Assembly: GCF_900115955.1 (NCBI RefSeq)
Contig: NZ_FOYL01000007.1
Location: forward strand, 1 to 64,000
Length of the DNA stretch: 64,000 bases
Origin: Lentzea waywayandensis
Lineage (GTDB): Bacteria > Actinomycetota > Actinomycetes > Mycobacteriales > Pseudonocardiaceae
Direction of reading: 5' to 3'
Every line of letters starts with the position of its first letter. Within the stretch, counting starts at the first letter, position 1. Shown one piece after another: positions 46,201-53,674 of this stretch. Below the pieces are notes generated by a model. That model was given only the letters and a program-made list of their open reading frames with translations. It was not told the origin of the DNA and searched no databases. A program made the position numbers and the translations under genes.

Positions 46201-49198
46201 TCGCGAAGGAGTCGCCGGTGGTCTCCCCCAGCCGCCAGTAGGCCTTGGGGTTGTCGTCGACGACCGAGCTGCGGTAACGCGATCCGTTCGTGTAGCCGTA
46301 GGTGGTGCAGTTCGGTGCGTCACCCGGCACGCAGACCCTTGTGAGCTTCTCGCCCTCATAGGTGTAGTTCCACACGAGCGGTGCGGCATTGGCGGCGGGC
46401 GCCTGCGTCGACACCGTCGACACCCGATTTCCCTGCCACGTCAGCGTGAGCGTGCGGCCGCTGGTCTTGTTGGTGATCGTCGCGATGCGGTCTTCACCGT
46501 TGTAGGCGAGCTGCTCGGTGAGTCCGGTGGGGTCGATGATCTCGATCAGCTTCCCCAGGACGTCGAACCGCCACCTGCCGCCGGTGTTGTCACGCAGCGT
46601 GTAGATGCCGCTCGCGGAGGTGTAGACGAGTTCGGTGCTGTCACCCAGTGGCGAGCCGAAGGTTCCGTCACCCAGCGGCGAGCTGTCGGGGTTGCGCCCG
46701 AAGCGGACCTGCTGACCGTTCGGGTACGTCACCACGACGTTGCGGGAACCGTCGTCGTCCTGCTTGAGCCGCATGTCGAGGCGCGAAGCCCAGCCGACGC
46801 CGAAGGCCGTGTCGCGACGCGGGTCGAGACTGTTGTAGGTCCTGCTGATCGTCAGGTCGGGTCCGGCCGTGCCCACGGAACTGTCGGTGACGACGGTCGA
46901 GTAGTTGCCGATGCCGGGGTCGAGACCGGGGCCTTCTGCCGAGTTCGGGCTGCCCGCGAGGTGCGAGGTGATCTGCGGTTGCGGCACCCGCGTCGACAGG
47001 ACCAGCGGCCCCGCCCAGGTCACGCTCTCGTCCACGGTGTCGTGGACCTTGACGCTCCAGTAGTAGGTCTTGCTCCAGCGCAGCGCGTGCGCCCCGGTCG
47101 CACTGGGCGTCCACGACTGCCCGGTCCAGCCGGACTCCTGGCAGTTCTCCGTCAGATCGGTGTTCGCACAGATCCGGAACTTGAAGGTGAGGCCCTTCGC
47201 AGGCCAGTTGTCGGCGTCGACGCCCTCCGCGTACAGGGTCGGCGTCACCGACTCGACCACCGCGCCGCTGCCGGGTTGCTGGTAGTTGGTCGACGGTGGA
47301 ACGTTGCTGACCTTGATGTCCACCCGGCCGTACGGAACGCCGTGTGCCGCAGAGAAGTCCTGCTGCCCGTCCGGCGTGAACATGGTCAGGTAGAGCTGGT
47401 AGTCACCCGGCGCCAGCGGGTCGATCGGGACCTCGGTGAAAGTGGTGGTCTGCATCGGCGCGACGTTCGCGCGGAAGTCCTTGCGGGTGCGGATGACCGT
47501 GTCACCCTGCTTGACGATGTAGCCGAAGCTGATGCCGCCGCCGGTGGACCAGGTCGACTGGCCGAGGTTGGTGACCTTCACGGTCATGTTGCCGGCACGG
47601 GTGTTCGTCGGCAGGAGCACGTCGGTCGTCTCGAAGGACGCGCCCTCCGGGGAGTACTTCACGTCCAGGTACGGCGGGTTCGCCGAGTTGGCGGAGGCGA
47701 AACGCTTGCCACTGCCGGAGTCCGCCTCGTTGGAAGCGCGTACCGAAAGGCCGTTGCTCAGCGCCGCTCCGTGCGTCCACCTCGTCATGAGGTCGGCGTC
47801 GAGCGCGAACCCTTCCCAGGCGTCACCACATCCAGGAGCACCATGAGCGAACGACTTGCTCGACAGCGATTGGCCGACGGCGGCACCAGGCCACTTCATG
47901 GTCGACCCGTTCCAGCCCTGGGTGACCTCGAAGACGCTGACCGGCTTGGGCGTGCAGTTGGGCGACCAGATGTTGTCCATCACCAACGAGGCGCCGACGA
48001 CGTACTTGTCGCGCAACGAGTTCAGCGCGCCGCCGAAGTGCAGGTAGGAACGAGCGGTCGGCTGACCCTCCACCCGCCCCACCTGCAGCTCCGGCGCGGT
48101 CGACTGGCCGGAGGCGTTGGTCCGCACGAAGGTGTCGTCACTGTCGGCGTTGTACGTGCCGACCGACGGATCAACGGTCACCGGGAAGACGCGGGCCGGG
48201 TCGCGCAGCCATGTCTGGCCGAGGTCGAGGCGCAGCGCCCAGGTCCGGTCGCTGGTCTTTTCGAGCGTGAAGCGGGCGTCGGTCGAGCGGACACCGGCGG
48301 CGTCGTCCATGAAGGCGGCCGGGATGGTCGCCACGACGTCGTCGCCGTCGACGAGTTCCAGGTCACCGGTCTCGGTCAGGCGCGGCTGGAGGCGGTCCAG
48401 CGTGAGGTCGAAGGTGAAGGTGGACGTCGCGGCGGCGGAGGCCAGTACGAGGTCTTCCTTGACGCCGGTGCGGGTGGCGGTGAGCCGGACGTCGACGCCG
48501 GGACGTGCACCGCGGTAGGCGATCTCCGGGCCCCGCGTCTCGCCACGGACTCCGGCAGCGTCACGCAGGCCGTAGGAGAGGCGCCGGTCGTTGCCGAAAC
48601 CCACGCTGACCAGTGCGCCGTCGGCACTGGTCGCGGCAAGGGTCAGGTCGACAGGAGAGACCGCGGGTACGACCCGGCCGTCGGCGGGGCGCAGGGTGAG
48701 GTCCACGGGCGCCCACGAACCGTCGGGGCGCTGAACGTTGGCCTGACCGGTGTGCAGCCGGAGCGTGCGGGTGCCGTCGGGGTTGTCGAACGTCTGCGTG
48801 GTGGCGGTGCGGTCGCCCTGCCTCTCCTTCGCGTCCGGGTCGATGGCGGGGAGGTTCCGCGGCTGGTCGACCTTCGCGGTGACCTTCTGCTGCTCGTGCG
48901 CGGACTTCTTCACCTCGGGCAGCGCGGGTGCCTGGTCAGGCACGGCCCCCGCGGGACGCGGCTGGTCGCGCTTGGGGAGATGGGCGTTGGCGCGAGTGGA
49001 GTCTGCGGAAGCGCTGCGTGGGGAACCGTCAGCGGTTCCGGTGCGCTGTTCTGGAGCGGTGGTCGAGGCACCGAGCGGTAACGCTCCCAAGGTGCCGTAA
49101 GGGGTCTGCGAGCCACCCAGGATCGGCAGGATGACGACTAAGACGAGCAATAAGCAAACCGGTCTACGAGCAGCACGAAACCCCGACGCGTGTCTCAC
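40253..49198 (-). CDS. secreted RHS-repeat polymorphic toxin with a C-terminal nuclease domain
   Basis: A 2981-residue protein. Signal peptide (RPVCLLLVLVVILPILGG, about 12-30), an N-terminal region to about 400, a DNRLRE-like domain, a DUF6531-like segment (GPDLTISRTYNSLDPRRDTA), an inserted laminin-G-like domain (FDGNSSHVTLPADLTKMTMS), and then many YD/RHS repeats forming the shell. The conserved closing motif is SVNMTARWYSPNAGQFASRD followed by NDPVGNTDPTGHF. The variable C-terminus of about 250 residues has MGRSHLLAKILGGRGNDPRN (His about 2886), followed by NLVTLYQDPVNN, resembling DNA/RNA non-specific endonucleases of the DRGH type. The GTG start has GGGGGGAA upstream. The overlapping SMI1/KNR4 gene supports the toxin assignment. 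Release probably needs proteolysis, and the linked S8 peptidase could provide it. Confidence 0.92.
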   Translation of the reverse strand: MRHASGFRAARRPVCLLLVLVVILPILGGSQTPYGTLGALPLGASTTAPEQRTGTADGSPRSASADSTRANAHLPKRDQPRPAGAVPDQAPALPEVKKSAHEQQKVTAKVDQPRNLPAIDPDAKERQGDRTATTQTFDNPDGTRTLRLHTGQANVQRPDGSWAPVDLTLRPADGRVVPAVSPVDLTLAATSADGALVSVGFGNDRRLSYGLRDAAGVRGETRGPEIAYRGARPGVDVRLTATRTGVKEDLVLASAAATSTFTFDLTLDRLQPRLTETGDLELVDGDDVVATIPAAFMDDAAGVRSTDARFTLEKTSDRTWALRLDLGQTWLRDPARVFPVTVDPSVGTYNADSDDTFVRTNASGQSTAPELQVGRVEGQPTARSYLHFGGALNSLRDKYVVGASLVMDNIWSPNCTPKPVSVFEVTQGWNGSTMKWPGAAVGQSLSSKSFAHGAPGCGDAWEGFALDADLMTRWTHGAALSNGLSVRASNEADSGSGKRFASANSANPPYLDVKYSPEGASFETTDVLLPTNTRAGNMTVKVTNLGQSTWSTGGGISFGYIVKQGDTVIRTRKDFRANVAPMQTTTFTEVPIDPLAPGDYQLYLTMFTPDGQQDFSAAHGVPYGRVDIKVSNVPPSTNYQQPGSGAVVESVTPTLYAEGVDADNWPAKGLTFKFRICANTDLTENCQESGWTGQSWTPSATGAHALRWSKTYYWSVKVHDTVDESVTWAGPLVLSTRVPQPQITSHLAGSPNSAEGPGLDPGIGNYSTVVTDSSVGTAGPDLTISRTYNSLDPRRDTAFGVGWASRLDMRLKQDDDGSRNVVVTYPNGQQVRFGRNPDSSPLGDGTFGSPLGDSTELVYTSASGIYTLRDNTGGRWRFDVLGKLIEIIDPTGLTEQLAYNGEDRIATITNKTSGRTLTLTWQGNRVSTVSTQAPAANAAPLVWNYTYEGEKLTRVCVPGDAPNCTTYGYTNGSRYRSSVVDDNPKAYWRLGETTGDSFANVTARQDGENSATQHGVVLGTDGALGGTADKAATFDGNSSHVTLPADLTKMTMSLAVELWFKTTSHGTLVSYADKQFPEGTDKSTPLLYVGTDGLLYGGFSKRDTGGPRQIVSTAEVNDGQWHHALLSGAIDIQTLYVDGKKVGEDLAGLIDHKQQGKLAVGAGVAKGWPATNDANFHFNGSIDEVAVYQHSIGPLAAAQHFASRTEIAQLDTITLPQDNRRFAKLTYDDVQDRVKTLVDKQGRTWSLDTPKVQGATRTAIVRGPSNYGDWSYAYDIDNGGRLTGRTHDGVTRKFEYNTKGFLSASVDEIGLRTELTTDDRGNVLSRKTCRAPGSCNTTYYTYVQSTDPLDPRRDKLESTSDARSASAQDTGYRVSHAYDTAGRKIRTSWPVPAGQIGVPTETNVYATGDEDAVGGGKVPVGLLVKTVGRRGQNTLFSYRANGDLAETTAPTGLRVSYGYDAIGRRTSVTQANAGGAVFGTTTTEYTPRSLVAKVTEPAVTNPVSGLRHQKVTSYRYDGNGNVLESTVSDALPTANGGDQPRTTLMTYDAQDRVVQTQLPDGGKEIREYLHNGLTEILTDVQGIKWASQFDEKGLLQSRSATGTGVDPEDPGNTGLVVESNVYDDAGRLKQTQDAQGRTTSYLYYDDGLKAKTVREHYTAPDGHVQNVVLEDWSYDPAGNPTELVSPGGIKNVQTYDAASFLTGTTLDPQGLARSTTYLRDADGNPTRVETRGAADPNRVETKSYVYDGANQVTREDVFLDATTTFSTTYDRDERGLVKALTDRRQLTTDYAYDPAGRLVSTTLPATEVWVNGTRTPGFRRVETVGRNAFGEPSYNKGSDGAVTAFERDLMGRAVKTKLPDYTPPGGQVIRPEILAEYDKAGRTTKMTDALGRVTTHEYDPYGHVLKTTVPQVDATPSFISTAYSRAGDVLTKTDPNGAQTRFTYDELGRQVTSTLVERSSGTPVYFTTTIKYDASGKPVEETNPIGAVTKKTFNTAGDVLTATDPTNRVTTNTFDIAGRLATTTDPAGLVTALTYDLLGRQTKIANVVNGVEKRSASKAYDAMGNVVAETSPEGRSRTAVFDELGRLVTQVEKVDATKSITTLHGYDKVGNRSRFVDGNQNTTTYTYNTLGQPESIIEPSTTAHPNAADRAWTSEYDAAAQAVKLTKPGGVVTTREYDQQGRLKTERGSGAEAATADRSFGYDKSGRVIRVSGPNGDSGYIYDDRGNLTQSYGAAGNAKYAYNGDGTVATREDTSGTATFTYDKAGRIVTVVDPLSGRTVDLGYDAAGRNSLISDRSVGGWTNRRIGYDEFGRTVSDQLEQMVEPGAPSSVIIGTEYGYDRDDKVTSKKVTAKSSTQDNAYAYDGASRLTRWTGPAGATDYRWDGAGNRVGVGTTTYAFDERNRLKSGGGATYSHTARGTISSVTENGQTKNSAFDAFDRLVTEGAATYAYDSLDRVTDRNGKKFQYAGLSNEAVSDGTRLISRLPDGRAFSDKNAAETAKGRMLFSDRRGDVIGRYLGAAVDGTRTFDPFGKVTASAGNVSPIGFQGDWTDADTGSVNMTARWYSPNAGQFASRDDWTLAPTPSAAANRFQYGNNDPVGNTDPTGHFVPLVIFGVAFAAETVAAAFTTTAVVAVGSAAAIDTYNNYSDWNRSQNRQSVNQAAKSTLNVAGGVAAAGALVDTLRKLLDALGRVCWVGCGPKPPCVGQCTTPPGGVDTVPPGGGIPTPPPPPQWLVDAMTAIPKLAAGSTVVGRAAALLATTSATAVLDRTDEYAEEEVRVTKDDDPDTNFNGSMDALLKLIGKTLPYLFNGNDDDDDCNPYVFYGSLNYKGQATGMNARLCPGDIDAAKERGTDASSHIHPPGWPVKADGSTANPRRGPDRMGRSHLLAKILGGRGNDPRNLVTLYQDPVNNSPGMKTYEAMVDQAVRAGEPVFYSVIPLYSDSQDMPTAVRMYARGDNGFCVNVTVINSQQHQVMNNGSC

Positions 49199-49370
49199 GC
49201 GTTCCCCCCAGAGCGTTGGTTGTGAGGACCTTCCCCTGGCCCGGCCAGAACCGTCGCAGGGGTCTTTCCACTGGTCAAGGTGCGAAAACTCACCGCTGCG
49301 GATGTAACGGGCGCGAAGCTAGCCGCCGCCGCTCACGCTTCGGTCACAAGATCACGACAGCGAAATGAGA

Positions 49371-49418
49371 CAGCCGCGCCCGGTGCCTCGAGTGAGATCG
49401 AGGCACCGGGCGCGGCTG
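49371..49418 (-). terminator. strong hairpin terminator after DUF3039
   Basis: A perfect 21-bp stem (CAGCCGCGCCCGGTGCCTCG with A, 49371-49391, pairing with 49398-49418) and a 6-nt loop GTGAGA. On the minus strand it is followed by TCTCATTTCGCTG. It ends the DUF3039 transcript and insulates the RHS gene start 173 bases further left. Confidence 0.82.
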
Positions 49419-49443
49419 CGTGATGAAGTTCTAGGGGCGGGGC

Positions 49444-49695
49444 TCAGTCGCCGTCGCCGCCGGGAGGGAGGTTCTCGTAGATCTTCTTGCAGTCAGGGCA
49501 CACCGGCGAACCGGGCTTCGGCGACCGCGTGACCGGGAAGACCTCGCCACACAGCGCGACCACGTGCGTGCCCATCACGGCGCTCTCGGCGATCTTCGCC
49601 TTGCGCACGTAGTGGAACATCTTCGGCGTGTCGTCCGAAGACTGGTCGGTCTCGTCCGGCCGTACGTCGACCTCAGGAAGAGTCTGGGTGCTCAC
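49444..49695 (-). CDS. DUF3039 family protein
   Basis: An 83-residue small protein matching DUF3039: VSTQTLPEVDVRPDETDQSS, then MFHYVRKAKIAESAVMGTHV and VALCGEVFPVTRSPKPGSPV, ending with CPDCKKIYENLPP. One Cys plus a later CPDC knuckle suggests zinc binding. The GTG start at 49695 fits the family length. Conserved in actinobacteria near sigB (Rv2708c in mycobacteria). Function unknown. It is divergent from psuG with 31 nt between starts. Confidence 0.88.
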   Translation of the reverse strand: MSTQTLPEVDVRPDETDQSSDDTPKMFHYVRKAKIAESAVMGTHVVALCGEVFPVTRSPKPGSPVCPDCKKIYENLPPGGDGD

Positions 49696-49726
49696 GCGCC
49701 CAGGGTACCTGGGATGATGTCCCCTC

Positions 49727-50617
49727 GTGACCACGCTGCACATCGCCGATGAAGTTGCCGCCGCACTGGCCGAGAACCGGCCCGTCGTCGCTCTTGAGAG
49801 CACCATCCTGTCCCACGGGCTGCCCGCGCCGCGCAATCTGGCCGTCGCCGCACGCCTGGAGAAGGTCGTGCGGGAGGCCGGCGCCGTTCCCGCGACGATC
49901 GCCGTGCTCGACGGCGTACCGCACGTCGGCCTCACCTCCGCCGAGCTCGACCGCGTCTGCAACCAGGGCGACCTCGTGAAGCTCTCGTTGCGCGACCTGG
50001 GCCCCGCCTACGCCCTGGGCCGCAGCGGCGCGACGACCGTCGCGTCGACCGCGGCCCTGGCCCACCAGGCCGGCATCCGCGTCTTCGCGACCGGCGGCCT
50101 GGGCGGCGTGCACCGCGGTGCACGCGAGACGTGGGACGTGTCCGCCGACCTCGACGTGGTGGCGACGACGCCGGTGCTGATCGTCTGCTCGGGAGTGAAG
50201 TCGATTCTGGACATGGGCGCGACCCTGGAGGTGCTCGAGACCCGCTCGGTGCCGGTCGTCGGCTACCAGACCTCGCGCTTCCCCGCCTTCTACCGCCGCG
50301 AGTCGGAGTTCGACGTCCCGTGGCGCGTCGAGACCGCCGCCGAAGCCGCCGCCGTGTTCGCGGCCGGTGGTCGCGGCATGCTGCTGGCGAACCCGATCCC
50401 CGCCGCGTTCGAGATGGACACCGACCTGCACGACCGCTTGCTCGCGGAAGGCCTGCAGAAGCTCGTCGACGGGGACGTGCGCGGCAAGGACGTCACGCCC
50501 GTCCTGCTGGAGCACTTCCACACCGCGAGCGAGGGCGTCAGCCTCGACGCCAACGAGGAACTCGTCGTCAACAACGCCTCGGTCGCCGCCGCTGTCGCTG
50601 TTGAGCTGTTCCGATGA
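49727..50617 (+). CDS. psuG: pseudouridine-5'-phosphate glycosidase
   Basis: A 296-residue enzyme that cleaves the C-C bond of pseudouridine 5'-phosphate to uracil and ribose 5-phosphate (reversible). Seen in the sequence: VALESTILSHGLPAPRN with the catalytic Glu, NQGDLVKLSLRDL, ATGGLGGVHRGARETWDVSA, and the Schiff-base lysine region VCSGVKSILDMGATLE. Length matches the family. The stop overlaps the kinase start by 4 nt (ATGA), giving the usual psuG-psuK pair for salvage of pseudouridine from RNA decay. GTG start with a weak ribosome site. Confidence 0.95.
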   Translation: MTTLHIADEVAAALAENRPVVALESTILSHGLPAPRNLAVAARLEKVVREAGAVPATIAVLDGVPHVGLTSAELDRVCNQGDLVKLSLRDLGPAYALGRSGATTVASTAALAHQAGIRVFATGGLGGVHRGARETWDVSADLDVVATTPVLIVCSGVKSILDMGATLEVLETRSVPVVGYQTSRFPAFYRRESEFDVPWRVETAAEAAAVFAAGGRGMLLANPIPAAFEMDTDLHDRLLAEGLQKLVDGDVRGKDVTPVLLEHFHTASEGVSLDANEELVVNNASVAAAVAVELFR

Positions 50618-51492
50618 GGCCGATCGTTGTCGTCGGTGACGCAGGCCTGGACGTAGTCGCCCGCCACTCCGGCCCCATCGCCCACGGCGGCGACGTGCGC
50701 GCGAAGGTCACCATCGAGCCCGGCGGCGCCGGCGCCAACACGGCCGTGTGGCTGGCCGCGTGCGGCGCCTCACCGGTCCTGGTGGCCCGCGTAGGTGCCG
50801 ACTCGGCCGGACGCCAGGTCCACGCCGAACTCACCCACGCCGGCGTCCAGTGCGCCTTCGCGGTCGACCAGGAACTGTCGACCTGCTGCGTGGTCGTCCT
50901 GGTCGACGAGAACGGCCAGCGCTCGATGCTGCCCGACCGCGGCGCGAACGCCCGCTTCTCCCCCGCCGACCTCGACCCTGGCCTGCTCACCGGCACCGAC
51001 GGCCACCTTCATCTGTCCGGCTACGTGCTGCTCGACGCCACCTCACGCCCCGCGGGCCTGGCCGTGCTCGAAGCCGCCCGCGCCGCGGGCTGGACGACGT
51101 CCGTGGACCCCCAGGCGGCCGTCCTGATCCACTCGGCCGAGGCGTTCCTCGAAGACGTGCGCGGCGTCGACTTCCTGCTTCCCAACGCCGACGAGCTCCT
51201 CGCTCTCACCGGCTCCTCCGAACCGGCGGCGGCGAAGTCCCTGCTGTCCCACGTCGGTGCCGTCGTGGTGACCTCTGGTCCTGACGGAGCGACGTGGGTG
51301 GACGCGGACGAGCTGATCTCAGTCCCCGCTGAAGTCACCGAGTGCGTCGACTCGACCGGCGCCGGCGACGCCTTCGACGCGGGCTTCCTCGCGGCCTGGC
51401 TGTCCGGTGCGTCGAAGCGCGACGCCCTCCTCGGCGGCGTCCGTGCAGGCTCCCGCGCGGTCAGCGTCGTAGGCGCCCAACCACCCCGCTAG
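50614..51492 (+). CDS. PfkB-family carbohydrate kinase, probable pseudouridine kinase
   Basis: A 292-residue ribokinase-fold enzyme. The first signature GGAGANTAVWLAACGA and the second STGAGDAFDAGFLAAWL (with the catalytic Asp) are intact. The translational overlap with psuG makes pseudouridine the likely substrate, phosphorylated at the 5' position before cleavage by PsuG; other nucleosides remain possible. The 3' end leads into a stretch of palindromes and repeats. Confidence 0.87.
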   Translation: MRPIVVVGDAGLDVVARHSGPIAHGGDVRAKVTIEPGGAGANTAVWLAACGASPVLVARVGADSAGRQVHAELTHAGVQCAFAVDQELSTCCVVVLVDENGQRSMLPDRGANARFSPADLDPGLLTGTDGHLHLSGYVLLDATSRPAGLAVLEAARAAGWTTSVDPQAAVLIHSAEAFLEDVRGVDFLLPNADELLALTGSSEPAAAKSLLSHVGAVVVTSGPDGATWVDADELISVPAEVTECVDSTGAGDAFDAGFLAAWLSGASKRDALLGGVRAGSRAVSVVGAQPPR

Positions 51493-51505
51493 CCCCTGAG
51501 TTCAG

Positions 51506-51536
51506 CCGGTATATCAGCTCGCCGCTGATATACCGG
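51506..51536. repeat. AT-rich GATATATC-type inverted repeat, perfect 13-bp arms
   Basis: CCGGTATATCAGC (51506-51518) is exactly complementary to GCTGATATACCGG (51524-51536) around TCGCC. It begins 14 bases after the kinase stop and is the best preserved of the AT-rich palindromes. It could stop transcription of psuG-psuK or bind a protein. Confidence 0.65.
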
Positions 51537-51607
51537 TGCCCTCCGCACGCCCCGCCAACCTCGCCGCCGAGGCCATCGGCCCAGGTCGCCGTGCCCTCCT
51601 CGCCAGG

Positions 51608-51657
51608 CCGGATGCAAAAAACGTTTGCGGGCGTCCGCAAAAGACTCATTGCAAAGG
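51608..51657 (+). repeat. hairpin-forming intergenic repeat, copy 3
   Basis: A 50-bp element starting CCGGATGCAAAAAACG and ending GACTCATTGCAAAGG, 45 of 50 positions equal (by eye) to copy 1 at 15464-15513 read in reverse. The centre, TTTGCGG-GCGT-CCGCAAA, can pair perfectly although it differs from that of copy 1. Confidence 0.8.
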
Positions 51658-51679
51658 CGAGGCGAGCAAGGGCCAGCCC

Positions 51680-51726
51680 TAGCAATGAGACGTTTGCGGA
51701 CAAAGTCCAAAGAGTCATTGCAAAGG
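51680..51726 (+). repeat. hairpin-forming intergenic repeat, copy 4
   Basis: About 47 bp beginning TAGCAATGAGACG and ending GAGTCATTGCAAAGG, with the centre TTTGCGGAC-AAA-GTCC. Outer arms GCAATGA/TCATTGC pair, as do GGAC/GTCC. It lies 22 bases after copy 3. The remaining part of 51493-51775 shows no gene. Confidence 0.75.
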
Positions 51727-51775
51727 GGTGAGCGGCGTTGGGCGACGGGCCGGTCGTGCGGGATTCGGCGGCGGA

Positions 51776-52090
51776 TCAGCCGTCGATGACGGTGGTGCTC
51801 TTCTGGGTGATGGCGCGGCGCTCGACCTCGTAGCGGTTGGCCTTCTTGGTCTTGCGCGGCGGCCTGTCGTTCGCGATCAGCACGGCCATCCACGGCAACG
51901 GCACGGACAGCACGATGAAGAACAGGGCGAGCCACCAGATGTGAGCGAACAGCGCCGCGAGGATGAGGCACGGGAAGCGCAGGCTCATCATGATCGCGTA
52001 TTTGCGTCGCCGGGCGGCGTGCTGTTCCTCGTAGGACGGGGCCGCCTCGGTGATCAACACCGGGGTGTCGTTCCGGTCGGGACTGCTCAC
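51776..52090 (-). CDS. DUF3099 family membrane protein
   Basis: A 104-residue protein with two close hydrophobic segments (MMSLRFPCLILAALFAHIWW and LALFFIVLSVPLPWMAVLIA) and the conserved C-terminal tail YEVERRAITQKSTTVIDG of DUF3099. The GTG start at 52090 gives the family length; the longer frame reaches back over the PucR gene and is not real. Conserved just upstream of sigB in mycobacteria (Rv2709). Function unknown. Divergent from the PucR gene, 77 nt between starts. Confidence 0.87.
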   Translation of the reverse strand: MSSPDRNDTPVLITEAAPSYEEQHAARRRKYAIMMSLRFPCLILAALFAHIWWLALFFIVLSVPLPWMAVLIANDRPPRKTKKANRYEVERRAITQKSTTVIDG

Positions 52091-52167
52091 GACACCACCT
52101 CCACGTGTCTCATGGTCCCACGTCCGAGTGACCGCCGGGACACCCGGTCGGCGGTTAACATCCGCGG

Positions 52168-53664
52168 GTGGTCGCCCTTGATCGCCTCGTGGACGTGCTC
52201 GGCAGTCTGGGCACGCATCTGGCCTGCGCACCCAGGGGGCGGGACGCCGAACTGCGCGGGGTCGCCCTGCACGATCCGGCGGAGAACACGCCGGCGGCCG
52301 CAGGCGATGTGCTCTTGGGGCTGGGCACTCCATCGGTGGCCGCCGCTGCGCGTCTGGTGTCTTCCACCGCCGCTTCCGCCGTGGTGTTGCACGGGAAGCC
52401 GCCACTCGACGAGCGGGTGATCGCCGCCGCCAAGAAGTCCGGTGCCGCGGTGTTGCTCGTAGATCCGTCGGTGCCGTGGGGGCAGCTCGCGAACGTCACG
52501 CAGACGCTGGTCAACGGCGGTACGCGGACCGGTGACCTGTTCGGCCTGGCGGACGTCATCGCGGGTGTCGTGGGCGGGCCGGTGACGATCGAGGACCAGC
52601 AGTCCCGGGTGCTCGCCTACTCCTACCGGCAGGAGGACGTCGACCCCGTTCGCGTGCAGACCATCCTCGGGCGGCGTGTTCCCGAGGAGGCGCGGCGGGC
52701 GCTGGACGAGTTCGGCGTGTTCACGCACCTCGCGTCGTCGGACGAGCCGATCTTCGTGCCCAAGCTGACCCCGCAGCTGGGCAACCGCCTCGTCGCCGCG
52801 GTGCGGGCGGGTCGTGAGCTTCTCGGCTCCGTCTGGGTCGAGGTGACAGGGCCGGTCGACGCGGCGCGGAGTGCTGCTCTGGTCGACGGGGCGCGCACGG
52901 CGGCGTTGCACCTGCTGCGGTCGCGGGCGTCTACCGATCTCGAACGCCAGGCCGAGGCGGATCTGGTGATCCGGCTGCTCGACCACCCGGAGTCCGCCGA
53001 TGTCGCGCGCCTCGGGCTGCCGTCCGCCGACCTGCGGGTGATCGCGGTCCAGGCTCATGCGGGCGAGGGCGAGCACGGGGCGGCGGTGCTCGCGTTCCAG
53101 CGGGCCACCGCGGGCTTCGGCTGGTCACGGCCTGGGCGTAGCGCGCTGTTCGGCAACGTCCTCTACACCGTCATCCCGGCCGCCGACGACGCCGTCGGGT
53201 GGGTGCGGTCGCTGGTCCGCGAGCTGCCGGCCGAGGCGACGGTGCTGGCGGGCATCGGAGGTCCGGCCGAGGCGACGCAGCTGCCCACGTCACGGCAGGA
53301 AGCGGACGAATGCCTCGCGCTTTCTACCGGCACACCGGTTGTATACGACGACGCGTGGGCTCGGGTTCTGCTGCACCGGCTCGCCGCCGTCGCCGAGGCC
53401 GGACGACTGCCGACCCGTGGGCCGATATCCAATATATTGCGGTACGACGCCGAGTACGGGACGCAGTACGCGACGACGCTGAGGGCGTGGCTCGCGGCTC
53501 AGGGCGACGTGCGGGCGGCGGCGAAGGAGCTCAGCGTGCACCCGAACACGTTGCGGTATCGCATGCAGAAGATGTCCGAGGTGACGCCGCTCCCCCTCGA
53601 CGATCCCGATCAGCGGCTCGCGATGGCCATCGCCCTCCAGATCACCCTCCAGAACTCACGGTGA
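52168..53664 (+). CDS. PucR-family transcriptional regulator
   Basis: A 498-residue regulator. An N-terminal domain of about 130 residues is followed by a GAF-like middle and a C-terminal PucR helix-turn-helix (about 425-490: YGTQYATTLRAWLAAQGDV, then LSVHPNTLRYRMQKMSEV). Family members control purine, amino-acid or nitrogen catabolism. The AT-rich sequence CCGATATCCAATATATTG (about 53422-53439), encoding part of GPISNILRYD, resembles the intergenic GATATATC palindromes but is inside coding sequence. It is 10 nt upstream of the next methyltransferase gene and may be cotranscribed with it. Targets unknown; psuG-psuK are nearby candidates. Confidence 0.9.
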   Translation: MVALDRLVDVLGSLGTHLACAPRGRDAELRGVALHDPAENTPAAAGDVLLGLGTPSVAAAARLVSSTAASAVVLHGKPPLDERVIAAAKKSGAAVLLVDPSVPWGQLANVTQTLVNGGTRTGDLFGLADVIAGVVGGPVTIEDQQSRVLAYSYRQEDVDPVRVQTILGRRVPEEARRALDEFGVFTHLASSDEPIFVPKLTPQLGNRLVAAVRAGRELLGSVWVEVTGPVDAARSAALVDGARTAALHLLRSRASTDLERQAEADLVIRLLDHPESADVARLGLPSADLRVIAVQAHAGEGEHGAAVLAFQRATAGFGWSRPGRSALFGNVLYTVIPAADDAVGWVRSLVRELPAEATVLAGIGGPAEATQLPTSRQEADECLALSTGTPVVYDDAWARVLLHRLAAVAEAGRLPTRGPISNILRYDAEYGTQYATTLRAWLAAQGDVRAAAKELSVHPNTLRYRMQKMSEVTPLPLDDPDQRLAMAIALQITLQNSR

Positions 53665-53674
53665 CCCTGGCGGC

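Noticed and set aside
45338..49081. 1247-codon open frame opposite the RHS gene
   Set aside because: Same GC-driven shadow effect; no signal peptide, domain or motif.
51489..51971. Minus-strand frame through the repeats, encoding FADARKRF- and LDFVRKRL-like peptides
   Set aside because: The recurring peptide results from the DNA repeat, not from a protein family; frames differ between loci.
53422..53439. AT-rich palindrome-like site inside the PucR gene
   Set aside because: It encodes conserved residues in frame (GPISNILRY) and may be only a codon effect, so it is not counted as a repeat copy.
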